From contig CM048750.1 in the NCBI GenBank assembly GCA_026315105.1, positions 74,512,797 through 74,576,796 of the forward strand: a DNA stretch of 64,000 bases, read 5' to 3'. Below are positions 54,037 to 64,000 of this stretch, one piece after another. Source of the stretch: Locusta migratoria (Eukaryota; Arthropoda; Insecta; Orthoptera; Acrididae). Below the pieces are notes generated by a model. That model saw only the letters and a list, made by a program, of their open reading frames with translations. It made no database searches and was not told the origin of the DNA. The position numbers were made by a program, and so were the translations under genes. Within the stretch, counting starts at the first letter, position 1; each line of letters opens with the position of its first letter.

Positions 54037-55770
54037 GTTCAACACCGTAAGACAAGAATCAGAAACTGTGTTTTTGTCCAATTTTTCTCATCCACAACTC
54101 AAATATTCTAACACCAAACATACTTCACATGTAACTTGAAACCTTTATGAAAATATTTTTCGCTGACACCCACACAACACGATGAAAGAAAAACAAGTTT
54201 ATCGCTTATTACATTTTCGCTGTTTAGCGATCAAACTTCAGCGCCTGTTGTTACGTTTTAACTTATTCCTTATTTTAGTGTAACAATATTCGTGTAGCAA
54301 TTGCCAGTGCCCTACATGGAGACGGATTTACCAAGAGTAAAACTACAAACCAACGCCATAGCGTCTATCTACACTTGGTACAACGAAACTATAACGTTCC
54401 TAAAATATCTCCACTGTTCGTGAATTTGAATTTGCTTGAAAACTAGTTACGGAAGAATAAAGAAGTCCATAAAAGCAACATGTTGCATATTTATACCAAA
54501 ACAAATTGCCGGTTTACACTACAGCTGTAGCTCGTAATCCAGGATTGATATATTGAAATTATCTGAATAATACTCTAGAACTAAAGCTTTCCCATTTTAT
54601 AGGGACACCATGAACTGTTTTATCTTCAATATGGCAAAAGTAGCTGTGAGCGGAAGAGGAAGCTGACCAAAATTTTATTTATTTATTGCAGATTTTATAA
54701 CCTGCTGCCTAATATTTAAAAGCAGGTCGTGTATTTCACAATATGACATACAATAGGCATATAATGTTTTAAATTAGTATTAAGATACTGTATCGACCAA
54801 TAACATGAAATATAAAAATAACAAAGGAAAAAAAAATACCTACGTAATGACATATTAGAAAGAGAAAGAAAGAGTGTACATATTTGAAAAGATTTTAATG
54901 AATGTAACATACTTGTAGATTTTATGAGTTATTTCTATCAGGCTGTTCTAGGTAGAAGGGTCTCGGGTACAAGAAACTACGAGCTTGTCTCCCCCCTCCC
55001 CTCCTCCAAATTTGCGTGTATTTACTCTAACAGTGTTTATTTAGATTATATAATTTTTATTCACTGTCATATATGTCACATTCATTGGGTACATTTGCTA
55101 GTTATTGACAGATTACGACTTATGTGGATCGATGATCACAGAGATTAATTTGAAGTATTTAGAATAAGCAAAGAGAAAAATTCTCCTTAAGCTGGCTGTT
55201 CCAGACGGGATGGCCTCGGTAAAGCCTCTGGCCTGTCTCCCCTGAAAGAGCTTCTTATGTGTCTTGTCCTTGATTTATTTTTCATTATTTGTAGTTTTAC
55301 TCTTCATTATGTAATGTCTCTGCTTATTATTATTTAATTTCTATAATTCACAATTCTTATTAATTTTACATTTTAAGAAATGGCAAGTCTTGTTTTCGTT
55401 GTGAACTTGTATATCGTTTGTTTTATATGGCGTTTGTATGTGTGTGTTGTTTCCGTGGTCTGTGTCACTTTCAGTATTTACGTCAATATCTGTATTTGTT
55501 TCTGAACTGTTCGAAGTGTTTTGTTGTGTTTCTTGTTGGCGTATTCTAAATATGGCATACAGGCGTTCCTCCCTGTACGTCTTCAGTGGAGGTGCACATA
55601 TTTAACCTGCTGCACTATTTAAATACCGTACACGAATTGTTTGGTTACCGTATGAAGTACTTAACGTCGTCAGAGTCTATTTGAGGTCTCATTTCATTAA
55701 GTCTCTTATGAAAACTGATAATTTCTTTACAAAGCTGAGAATTCCCACTGAACTAAATGAATGGAGAAAG
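54037..55770. other. Gene-free stretch with a dispersed-repeat fragment
   Basis: 54110-54260 shares AACCTTTATGAAAATATTTTTC and AAACAAGTTTATCGC text with 32350 and 57540. Otherwise no feature recognised. A + strand ORF at 54924-55148 has no known domain. Confidence 0.4.
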
Positions 55771-55774
55771 ATGA

Positions 55775-55865
55775 AAATTTATGTCCGACTGGGACTCAAA
55801 CCCGGGACTCCTACTTAGAACGCAGTCGCGCTGTACAACTAAGCCATCCAGACACAGCGGGCGCC
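55775..55865 (-). mobile_element. SINE-5-type tRNA-like module
   Basis: Antisense GACTGGGACTCAAACCCGGG (B-box) and CTGTACAACTAAGCCATCCAG (A-box side). First of several such modules in this kilobase. Confidence 0.65.
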
Positions 55866-55927
55866 ACACCTACTCAGATCAACCTAGCACTCCTCCCGTC
55901 AAAACGGTCAAATATTTCTAAACCTAA

Positions 55928-56160
55928 TATTCATAGAATATATGACATCAACTGCGATTGGGCAAAGCTGAAAATGTGAACCCAGCCGGGATTCGAACCC
56001 GGGTCTCCTGCTCTCTAGGCAGTTGCGCTGACCCCTACACCACTGGGGACACAGTGATCACCGTACCTGCAAGGACTACCCACGCACGCCTCCCGTCAGA
56101 TACAAATTCCCAGCTTCGCCCTGCCCATAGTACTCAAACTCGTAGTTTAACTAATTCCCG
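55928..56160 (-). mobile_element. SINE-5 copy, parent of the palindrome arm
   Basis: Antisense AGCCGGGATTCGAACCCGGG and TGCGCTGACCCCTACACCAC. The preceding text (ATATTCATAGAATATATGAC to TCTCCTGCT) is repeated almost unchanged at 56309-56389, i.e. in the arm of the palindrome. Confidence 0.75.
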
Positions 56161-56227
56161 TAAGAGTAAGGGCTTCAACTTGCCCACCCCTCCCCACTAA
56201 CGATAGGATCATTGCCCGTCACCGGCA

Positions 56228-56616
56228 TATTATATATATACATGTGGCGTCTGTTCCGAAGAACAGACATCACATTCTGATCCTGCAGTTGTTATTATTT
56301 TAATATTCATAGAATATATGACATCAACTGCGATTGGGCAAAGCTGAAAATGTGAACCCAGCCGGGATTCGAACCCGGGTCTCCTGCTTTCTAGGTAGAA
56401 AATGTGAACCCAGCCGGGATTCGAACCCGGGTCTCCTGCTTTCTAGGTAGAAAGCAGGAGACCCGGGTTCGAATCCCGGCTGGGTTCACATTTTCAGCTT
56501 TGCCCAATCGCAGTTGATGTCATATATTCTATGAATATTAAAATAATAACAACTGCAGGATCAGAATGTGACGTCTGTTCTTCGGAACAGACGCCACATG
56601 TATATATATTTCTAAA
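56228..56616. mobile_element. Nearly perfect palindrome (~390 bp) with terminal hairpins and tRNA-like modules
   Basis: The outer arms (ATGTGGCGTCTGTTC ... GGGCAAAGCTGAAAA) are inverted in 56498-56613 with one mismatch seen. Both outer ends are themselves hairpins (GTCTGTTCCGAAGAACAGAC type at 56249 and 56571). Each arm carries the SINE-5 B-box half (GATTCGAACCCGGGTCTCCT). The left arm has an extra 52-base tandem copy (56349-56400 and 56401-56452). The centre is TTTCTAGGTAGAAA near 56445. Confidence 0.9.
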
Positions 56617-56785
56617 GCTATTGGAACAAATTGCTATAGTCATCAATTCCTTGACTTACAAACTACTTAAGCCAACTTACACTCACGACAACACCCACAC
56701 CCAAGTGAGGATTTGAAACTCCGGCGGGAACGGCAGCACAGTACGTAGCATGACGCCTTAGACCACGCGGTCATTCCGCGAGGGA
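56617..56785 (-). mobile_element. tRNA-derived SINE, diverged
   Basis: Antisense AGTCATCAATTCCTTGAC body, GAGGATTTGAAACTCCGG B-box region, and CATGACGCCTTAGACCACGC head side. Same subfamily as 24967. Confidence 0.7.
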
Positions 56786-58321
56786 CGCCTCTCGTCAGGC
56801 GCAAATTTTCTTCTCATTCACACACTGTGGTCTAACAGTGTTTTACGGCAAATATTGCAGGGCACTTTACTCATACGTAGACAGAGACATTATAAGAACA
56901 TGGCTTCTTAATCGCGTTGTTTCCATGTTACACCTCAATATCTGCAATAATAAGGGGAATCACACAAGAACACTACGCATAAGCGTACTACGTGTAACTC
57001 TTACTCACAGGAGATGTGCAATATGCCTTGCGGGAGCGGTGATACATGCGTCAACCAGCCGTGGTAGTAAATTTCGGAGTATCCCTGGAGAGTAGCATAT
57101 GGTTTCACAGCATTCCATATTACTGACACGGAGACTCGGAAAAATCAATGACACCCGTAAAACAAAACACTGGGGTATAACCGCGGTGATGTAAACGTAA
57201 TCAGACGTTTTCCGTGATTATGATTCTCGTGTGCTTTCCGTTGCTGCGTTCGAGACAATCAGTTGTGACTTGGAAACAAAGCGTCTTCTGATCCATGTTC
57301 ATATAACGTTATGTCTTCGTGTTAGTGCCGTATATATTCGTCACACCCTTTTGAGTAATTATCAACGGAATTAAAAAAAATGTTTTCTTAATCTATTCAG
57401 TAACAGGTAAAATGTTTAGTTGAAGATCCTAAGACAAGTATTGGAATCTGGTGGCACAATTTTGCACATCGACCATTTGAATATGATAACAATCAGTGAC
57501 TTTCAACATATTTCGTATGTAATTTTAAACCTTTACGAAACTCTTTCTCTCGGATACCCGTCATAAAATTATGGAAGGAAACAAGTTTATCGCTAACTAC
57601 ATTTTATCTGTTTATGCGATCAAAGTTCATAATCAGATTTTACGTTTTAATTCTGAACTACTAACTAAACGCAACACACTTCGCAAACAGTATCTTCATA
57701 TATCACTGAATGCAACTGAAAAATTATATCATTTTGCATTATAAAGTTCACGAGATATATCATAAATAATGAGATGCGCTAAAGACGAGCTTTTGTTTAA
57801 CATGGAGCGCAAATTATTCATCCTATAATCATCCAGACTTTGAAAGTGAGCACGCTTAGTAATGTCCAACTAACTTTAAGTAAAATTTTGTAAAACTTTT
57901 CTGGCCTACATACCAAACGTTAAGAATAATGGATTGAAATCACTGCTATGTTTGTTACGCTCCGCTATCTTTTCTTTTTTTTTTTCAATTTTTTATTGAA
58001 TGAGAAGACCACCTGTTCGACTTCGATCGGGGTTTTATACTGGTAATAAAGAAACGACCCCCCACTGTAAGGAATCTGACGAAAAGAGTCAGTATTTTGT
58101 AATTGTACGAGGTTGCCCACTGTACGTCGACGTTTTCACTGTTAATATCGACGATATCATGAATAAATACATATTGACGATATCATAAATAAATACTGGT
58201 ATAAATTAACCGACACCTTAAGAAATAATGATTTTAATTTAATCATGTTTCTTAATCACCTTCTAAAAGAAAAAAGAAAATATTTAAAAAAGCTGTACAT
58301 AAATTGACTCAAATTACCGCT
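56786..58321. other. Gene-free stretch with dispersed-repeat fragment
   Basis: 57500-57680 carries the AAACCTTTACGAAACTCTTTC / TTATGGAAGGAAACAAG repeat also at 32350 and 54135. A short tandem of GACGATATCATAAATAAATA lies at 58151-58194. No genes recognised. Confidence 0.4.
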
Positions 58322-58560
58322 CAGTGTTGTTGATGATGAAGTCTTCAATCCGGAGAATGGTCTGATGCACCTCTCTATATACTATTCTCATAAGGACAGC
58401 AACCTACATCCATATGAATCTTTTTACTGTATTCATCTCTAGGTCTCCCTCTGCGATTTTTACCCTACGCACTTCCCTCCAATTCCTTGACGTCTAACTA
58501 TGTGTCCTACTAATCTATGCCTTCTTTTAGTCAAGGTACGCCAGAAATTTCGCTAAGTAG
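58322..58560 (-). mobile_element. LINE-A 3'-end fragment
   Basis: Antisense TCTTCAATCCGGAGAATGG, AACCTACATCCATATGAATC, CTAGGTCTCCCTCTGCGATT, parallel to positions 30-180 of the window. The text ends near TACGCCAGAAATTTC. Confidence 0.8.
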
Positions 58561-59606
58561 GGAGTGAGATTATCGACAGGCTAACGAAAAGTGATGGCAT
58601 TCAGGGATTTAAAACTGTAAGAGCCAAAATTTTTGTATATCGACAGATATCTGAAGTAAGAGGGTGCAATTTTTAATGTCCTAAACTGAATGACGTTGAC
58701 ATAAGAAGTGCCAGATTCGGACAATATTGTGGAACTATAAAACTTACGTTAAAACACAACGTACCGACTCGGATCTCTAAAATTACGCACTGGAATTTCG
58801 CGAAACTTGCAGACATTCATATTTATCTTTTCTGTGCGACCCTTTAACTCTTTCGCATGAATTATGAGGTCATGTCAGTATCGTTATATCGCGTCTCTGA
58901 ATTCCTTCTACATTTTTTAAGGTATACTTAATGGAAAGGGGCAAACTTCTTACATCAAATCAGTACTGTGTTTGCGTATAATTATCCAGGAACGAGACTG
59001 CTTTGTAAACAATATCGTCATCAAACTATCTCAGGTCTTGTATGCCCTAACGGATATATTATTTAGGAATATTCAGGACATAGGAGTCACTCTACAACCT
59101 TGCGGCACGAATAAATTTCGTCCTAGGATTATTCTTTCAGCGATGTTTATTTTACGAGATCCTTTCGAGTCGTACATTGTTAAGAACCTCTTCGATGATT
59201 ATTCTGTCAGTCCATGAGATCTACCAGATGCTTCTCTTAACGCTATGGCTTCTGTACCTGCACTCTTCTTCTTTCTTAATCTTCTTCTCTCCAAGTTTCA
59301 TCCTGAACATTTTTTTAATGTTAGTATGTCCTTCTTAATATTTAATGCCGTTCTAATTTCGGTAATTTTGTTTCCAGGCTCGGAAACTCAGTTATTGTTC
59401 TGTATATGTGTTTGACGATCGCAGCTGTTCAGATACTCTCGTTTCACGCAGAATTTGTTTACTTTTTGTGTCATTCGCTAAATTATTATCACTACCAACA
59501 TTCATTAAATTAATATTTTTTTAATTCCTTGAAATGAGTAACAAAGTTTCCTTCGATTTCATTAGATTCGTCAAAGAATGGAATGTTTTTCGTATTTATC
59601 GGAAAG
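58561..59606. other. Gene-free stretch, perhaps eroded LINE
   Basis: A phrase at 59090-59105 (TCTACAACCTTGCGGCAC) faintly resembles antisense LINE-A RT text (GCTACAACCCTGTCT), but no continuous frame survives. Confidence 0.3.
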
Positions 59607-59614
59607 CTGCTTAC

Positions 59615-59818
59615 GAAGAAAATGTTGAAATGTTTGTCAGTCTGAGGGACTTCTGTGGTTATCAGTCCCTAGGCTTACAAACTATTTAAATCAACTTAGA
59701 TTATCTTACACTAAGAACAACACACACATACCTGAGGCAGGACTGGAACCACCGACGGTGAACAACAGCGCACTCCTCTGGAAGTTGCCTTAGAGCGCTC
59801 GGCCACTTCACCGCGGTA
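59615..59818 (-). mobile_element. tRNA-derived SINE
   Basis: Antisense body TTATCAGTCCCTAGGCTTAC, B-box region GACTGGAACCACCGACGG, head AGAGCGCTCGGCCACTTCAC. An 8-bp target duplication CTGCTTAC lies at 59607-59614 and 59819-59826. Confidence 0.87.
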
Positions 59819-59826
59819 CTGCTTAC

Positions 59827-60173
59827 CAGTTTCTGTGCCACAAAAGTCAGCTACGCTCTGGGTACTATTAGTAGAGGATGGAGATTTAGAATTGACTTAT
59901 TGCAAGACCAACTCATCGTTACCGCACACTTTCTAAGAGTTTTCAGGTACACCTTTTCTTATTTAAAATTTGCAAGACAGAATAGCAAGAAATTGCTGTA
60001 CCGCTTTCAGCAGTAGTTAACTATAAAGTGTGCAGCAGATAATAAGTGGATGTATAGTTTCAATTGGTGGAATGCTTAGCATAAAGAATACTTTTTTCAC
60101 CTGATAAACTGAATTAGTACTGATCAACACCTCTGTCATTCATGTTCAGATCAGATATTTGTAAGCGTCAGGA
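59827..60173. other. Gene-free stretch
   Basis: No recognised feature. Confidence 0.35.
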
Positions 60174-60182
60174 ATCAAACTG

Positions 60183-60372
60183 GCCGAGCGATCTGCGGCG
60201 CGGCAGTCACAGTTTGCACGGCCGCTACGGTCGGGGGTTCGAATCCCACCTCGGGCATGAATTTTTGTGTCGTCTTTAGCATAAGGTAGTTCATAAGTAG
60301 TTTGTAAGTTTAGGGACTGATGACCCCGCAGTTAAGTCCCTTAAGCTTAATAAACATTCGTACATAAAATTT
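60183..60372 (+). mobile_element. SINE-1, 5' head eroded
   Basis: GGCCGAGCGATCTGCGGCGC head, B-box GGGGGTTCGAATCCCACC, body GGGACTGATGACCCCGCAG. Target duplication ATCAAACTG at 60174-60182 and 60373-60381. Confidence 0.9.
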
Positions 60373-60375
60373 ATC

Positions 60376-60522
60376 AAACTGTTGACGTCATCGGTCCCTA
60401 GACTTGCAAACCACTTAATTATGATAACGAAACCACAAACATGCCCGAGGGAGGACTCGAATCCCCTACAGGGAGCGGCCGCACTACCTGTAGCATGACG
60501 CATTCATTCCCGCGCGGCTGTA
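60376..60522 (-). mobile_element. tRNA-derived SINE, adjacent inverted neighbour
   Basis: Antisense ACGTCATCGGTCCCTAGACT, CGAGGGAGGACTCGAATCCC, CTGTAGCATGACGCATTC. It abuts the preceding SINE-1 tail in opposite orientation. Confidence 0.78.
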
Positions 60523-60540
60523 ATTCTTCTTTCTTTTCTG

Positions 60541-60545
60541 TTTAT

Positions 60546-60592
<47 letters not shown>
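60541..60592. repeat. CT microsatellite
   Basis: (CT)n with TTTCTCTCTC interruptions directly after the SINE head side. Confidence 0.92.
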
Positions 60593-61747
60593 GACAATTC
60601 GAAAAGACTGCCACTCTTGTTGTACACACATGATAGAAGCTGAATTATGTTTTCAGTAGTCTGATTTCCTTTAATACCATGTTGTTAACTGATCTGAAAA
60701 TGCTGAAGTTCTCGGAAAGAAATACACTTCATTCTCGGTACGGAAAAAAGTGCTTCAGCAGTCAACGTGACTTTTTCCCCCTCTGTTTTGATTACGTAAA
60801 TATACGCTTTTTAGACCTTCTGTATGAAGTACGCAAACACACTGAAAGACGTAGACGAACATGTGTAGAGAGATGGAACACCAACAAACCACACTACGAG
60901 TTTCTGCTCCTTTTCCTCTCTGGGCACGGAAACGCGACATTCCGCTTCTCGGACTGGCTATTATTTTAATAATATCCGCGGTAGTTGCACTGTCGCAGGC
61001 GGTGGGAACGTGTGTGAGTTAGCAGGCGGCCACATTCGACGCTACTTTCGCCAGCGCTGCTGTTGTCTGCCGAGTTTAGAGGCGTAATTACGCGTTACTC
61101 CTAGCGCGATGCTTTCCATTTCCCTTTTCGGGATGCTCCGCGAGTATGAATTTCAAAGACCAGGGATTTCTGTTTTTTATCCCTGCTTTCTGTTTAATAT
61201 GACATTTGGCTTTTTGCGTTGTGTTTCCTTCCTACGACACGCACAAAGTTTTCCCCTTTTTTATAAGCGCGATTATATTGTATTCACTTTTCTCCGCGTT
61301 ACATAATTCTCTTTACTTAATACATAGTTCTAAACCCAAAAAATAAAAATAAATAAAACAAAACAACGGTATGATTGCTTTGCCGAAGTATAGCCCCTAT
61401 TTCCGCTCCTACTATTTTTTTTTCACATGGCTTGTTATTTTAACCAATTTAATATTAAGAGAATGTCGCATTTCCGGGCCCAAAAAGGTCAAGGAGCACA
61501 AAATCTAAGTATGTTTTGTTCGCGTATCATCTCTTTACCCGTGTTCGTCTGTGTCTGTCAGTGTGTTTGCATGCTTCACACAGAACGTGTAAAAAGCGTA
61601 TAGTCACTTAAACATAAATTAAAGGTATATTTATAATATGTTTAAGAGTAACGGTACAAGTGGATATCTGATTGATTATCGATTTAGTACTTCTGTTTTA
61701 AAGCCTACTTTATATCCCACAAATCACTGTACAGATACAGTTTCCTA
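60593..61747. other. Gene-free stretch
   Basis: A 96-codon + frame at 60679-60969 starts with ATG and has several basic residues but matches no domain I know. A slightly GC-richer patch lies at 60975-61100. No promoter or splice pattern that would support a gene. Confidence 0.35.
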
Positions 61748-61990
61748 CTTATATCTACAGTTATATATCTATATGATTACTCCGCAAAACAGAATGAAGT
61801 GCCTAGCAGAGGATTCTTCGAACCATATCCATTTTATTTAGGTTCCATTCCATTCTCGAATAGCATGCGGGAACCAAAACGCCAAAATCTCTCCGTTCGG
61901 GCTCTCACTCTCTTATATCGTCTTGATGGGCATTTCTCGCTATGCAAGTGGCAGTCTACCATACATTCCCGCATTTAGAGAGAAAAGTCA
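61748..61990 (-). mobile_element. LINE-C 3'-end fragment
   Basis: Antisense CCGCAAAACAGAATGAAGTG, CCATTCCATTCTCGAATAGC, ATGCGGGAACCAAAACGCC, parallel to 9155-9345. The tail is a degraded TATATCTACAG text. Confidence 0.75.
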
Positions 61991-64000
61991 GTTACACTGA
62001 TGAGGAAAAATGTATGTTATTTGTTAGATGTACGTTAAAGCAGGGTGACTGTGTAAGGCAGATAATCCGTTTAAAACGCCCTCAAGTTTACTTTGCAATT
62101 TCTTAACAGAGGACTCTTCAATCCAACATTCTGTACAAGGATATACCTTCGTTTCTTTGTAATATCCATATCATGTATGCCTTAATTTCCACAAAGAAAG
62201 TAACAACGAAGGCAACAGAACACAAACGAATTGTTACGTCTGTGTCAGTTTTTAATGGAGCAACTAAACTACTGACTGCTTAAGTTTCTTTCAAAATTAT
62301 CCATGAAAACTAACTGAGAGGTTCGAAACGTTTGAGGTATAAGAGCGCAGAAAATTTCTGCGCATTATGCGGACTGATAAGACTCTCCGCGGAATGGGTG
62401 AGGATGCGAGTGCAGTATGTGGAAAAATGATACCTCAATAATTAATTTTGGATAAGTAATACGAGAGATATGGCGTACCCACAAAAAAACACCGATGAGA
62501 AATAATATATATGATATTCGGAGATCTTCTTGATACTCCACATATTTCCTCGTTTCACATGGACAACATCCAGCACTGAAGTACGTTAATGTCTACGTTT
62601 TAAGACATTTTGTAAACTGTTATGTTAGATGTATTTTCGTAATGCCATTGTTTTCCTCGAAGAAGCATCGCGTGTCTCGTGTAGCGCCAGTCTCCACATA
62701 TCCAGGACAACAGTATTTCTCCATTTGTGTGTCATGAACACTATCAGAGTCGTTGTTTCCAAAGCGACAGCGTTAATAGCTGTGTTATTGCCTCACTGTT
62801 TCCAGACGTTCGAAATTACCACAAATCATACGTCATTACAGTCTGGCTGAGAGTAAAGGTCTTGTTAAGCGACTTCAAATACATCACTTTCATGTTGTGC
62901 CACTAGACTTCTTTTAGTAAATTGCCATTTTATTTGTCAATGTTCCCTGAACTATAGATGTATTGTTAATTCGTTAATATCACTTTTTTCTTGTATGTCA
63001 AAATTTAACTACTTCGAGTGCTGTTTAACGCCGAGTATCTTCACAGTACATTGTAATATCTTGCAACACGACCTTCTGCGATAATCTTTTCAATTTATCT
63101 TACTATGTATTGATTTAAAGAAATTTTTCAGCCCCGTCTGAGGAGACCATCTAAAAGCAACAGAGGTCAACGGCGATGTCTGCGATTCAAATTGCTGATT
63201 GTTTAAATGTTATTTTTCATTCAGATATACAAGTGTTTCTTTAACTGAGGATCACTTTCTAGGTTATATACAATACATCTTACAGCAAAAGTGATCACAG
63301 TTGTGATTCCTGTGGCGACATTCATGTTTATAAAGTCTGTATAATTGAATAATTGTATCTAATGAATGTGATGTCAATAAGAAGATATTTAGTTAATAAA
63401 AAACGCCATTTTATATTCAACGTATGATGATCTCGATTATCCTCGAATTAACTACAATATTCAACTCCATTTGTTTTCTTTCTCGTTATTTCTTTCTTTG
63501 TTCTTAATCTGAATGATATACAACTCAAGAAATTCGAAACAGCACTATTAGACTTTATGATTTTTAATTAAGGACTAAATGAATGCATTTCCGTAATTCA
63601 TACGCAACCTGATAGATAAAAAGCCGGGTTAGAAACAATTTAGTCTGCTTCTTTAATGTGTGCTTTTCGACTGCTTTCTGTGCTATTAGCTTGCTTTGCA
63701 TGCATTAATTCACTCGTGCCGTATATCTGTTAAAGCTGATAACCGTTATGGAATATATAATACTAAGTTATCAAACAAGTGCAGTATTACTACTGTCATG
63801 TATGAGCACACAAATCAGTTAACAATATTTGACGATGATAACGGAAATTTTAATTATAGGGTCTCAGGCGTTCCATAGAAATATCTCGTGACAACAACCA
63901 GCATCTACTGTGAATTATATTCTCAGCAATTTAAAATCCGCTCTTTATGTTCCGTATGAGTCAGAAAACACTAATATGCAACATACAAATAAAATACTTA
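61991..64000. other. Gene-free AT-rich stretch to the window end
   Basis: No ORF with recognisable homology on either strand. The 73-codon + frame at 62629-62850 has no known domain. No repeat family member recognised. Confidence 0.35.

Noticed and set aside
60679..60969. 96-codon + ORF with ATG
   Set aside because: No domain, no flanking splice or promoter signals and composition like the surroundings. Kept only as a note.

Overview
The window looks like nuclear DNA of a large, repeat-dense insect genome. A grasshopper or locust (Acrididae, Schistocerca-like) is most likely. This is inferred from AT-rich DNA without operons or bacterial-style dense coding, one of the tRNA-derived SINEs (called SINE-1 here, which I recognise as very abundant in locust sequence), the decayed RTE-, CR1/Jockey- and Tc1/mariner-type relics, and one CpG-rich block shaped like a metazoan 5' exon. 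I find no intact protein-coding gene. Every ORF with recognisable homology belongs to a dead transposable element; the other long ORFs sit in GC-rich DNA or over SINEs and look like chance.

Family names used here are working names. LINE-A: RTE-like, reverse transcriptase ending in a GxKIT / KAF region. LINE-B: Jockey/CR1-like with a TCTAA-repeat 3' tail. LINE-C: CR1-like with a CTACATCTACAT 3' tail. LINE-D: RTE-like, related to LINE-A. SINE-1: tRNA-like, CCGCGGTGGCCGAG head. SINE-2: GGTGTGGTGGTCTAACGG head. SINE-3: poly(A) SINE with a GCCGGGCGCCGTGGCTCAGC head. SINE-4: tRNA-Tyr-like head. SINE-5: GGGAGACCCGGGTTC-type module.

Layout. 1-4.8 kb: antisense LINE-A carrying a SINE-1, a LINE-B 3' end, an LTR-like element and a stack of SINEs nested in SINEs. 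5.2-12 kb: a mariner that received both a SINE-1 and a second LTR-like copy, two SINE-4 copies, a LINE-C split by a new-looking MITE, and foldback elements. 12-19.2 kb: a 1.1-kb imperfect inverted repeat, a Harbinger-type MITE, SINE-3 inside SINE-1, and a hairpin-bounded foldback element. 19.28-20.42 kb: CpG island with Inr, CCAAT box, GC box, CT/CA tract and a possible splice donor directly after an ATG. This is the only plausible host-gene feature, and much of what follows could be its first intron. 20.4-33 kb: mostly unique-looking AT-rich DNA with scattered relics. 33.5-38.9 kb: the best-resolved nest, with a mariner in LINE-B, then LINE-C inside LINE-D inside the end of a full-length Tc1 element, with an apparent 136-bp target duplication. 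39-50 kb: sparse SINEs and simple repeats, then a degenerate tandem array of about 150-bp units. 50.9-54 kb: a second CpG-rich block, SINE-3 inside SINE-2, a foldback, and the second piggyBac-type MITE copy. 55.7-56.6 kb: tRNA-like modules and a nearly perfect 390-bp palindrome. 57-64 kb: mostly AT-rich DNA with SINE and LINE scraps.

The two most unusual themes are (1) poly(A) retroposons joined to tRNA-derived SINEs at the same internal point, the A-box/D-arm, at four places, and (2) foldback elements whose ends are self-complementary hairpins and whose centre is a tRNA-like promoter module.
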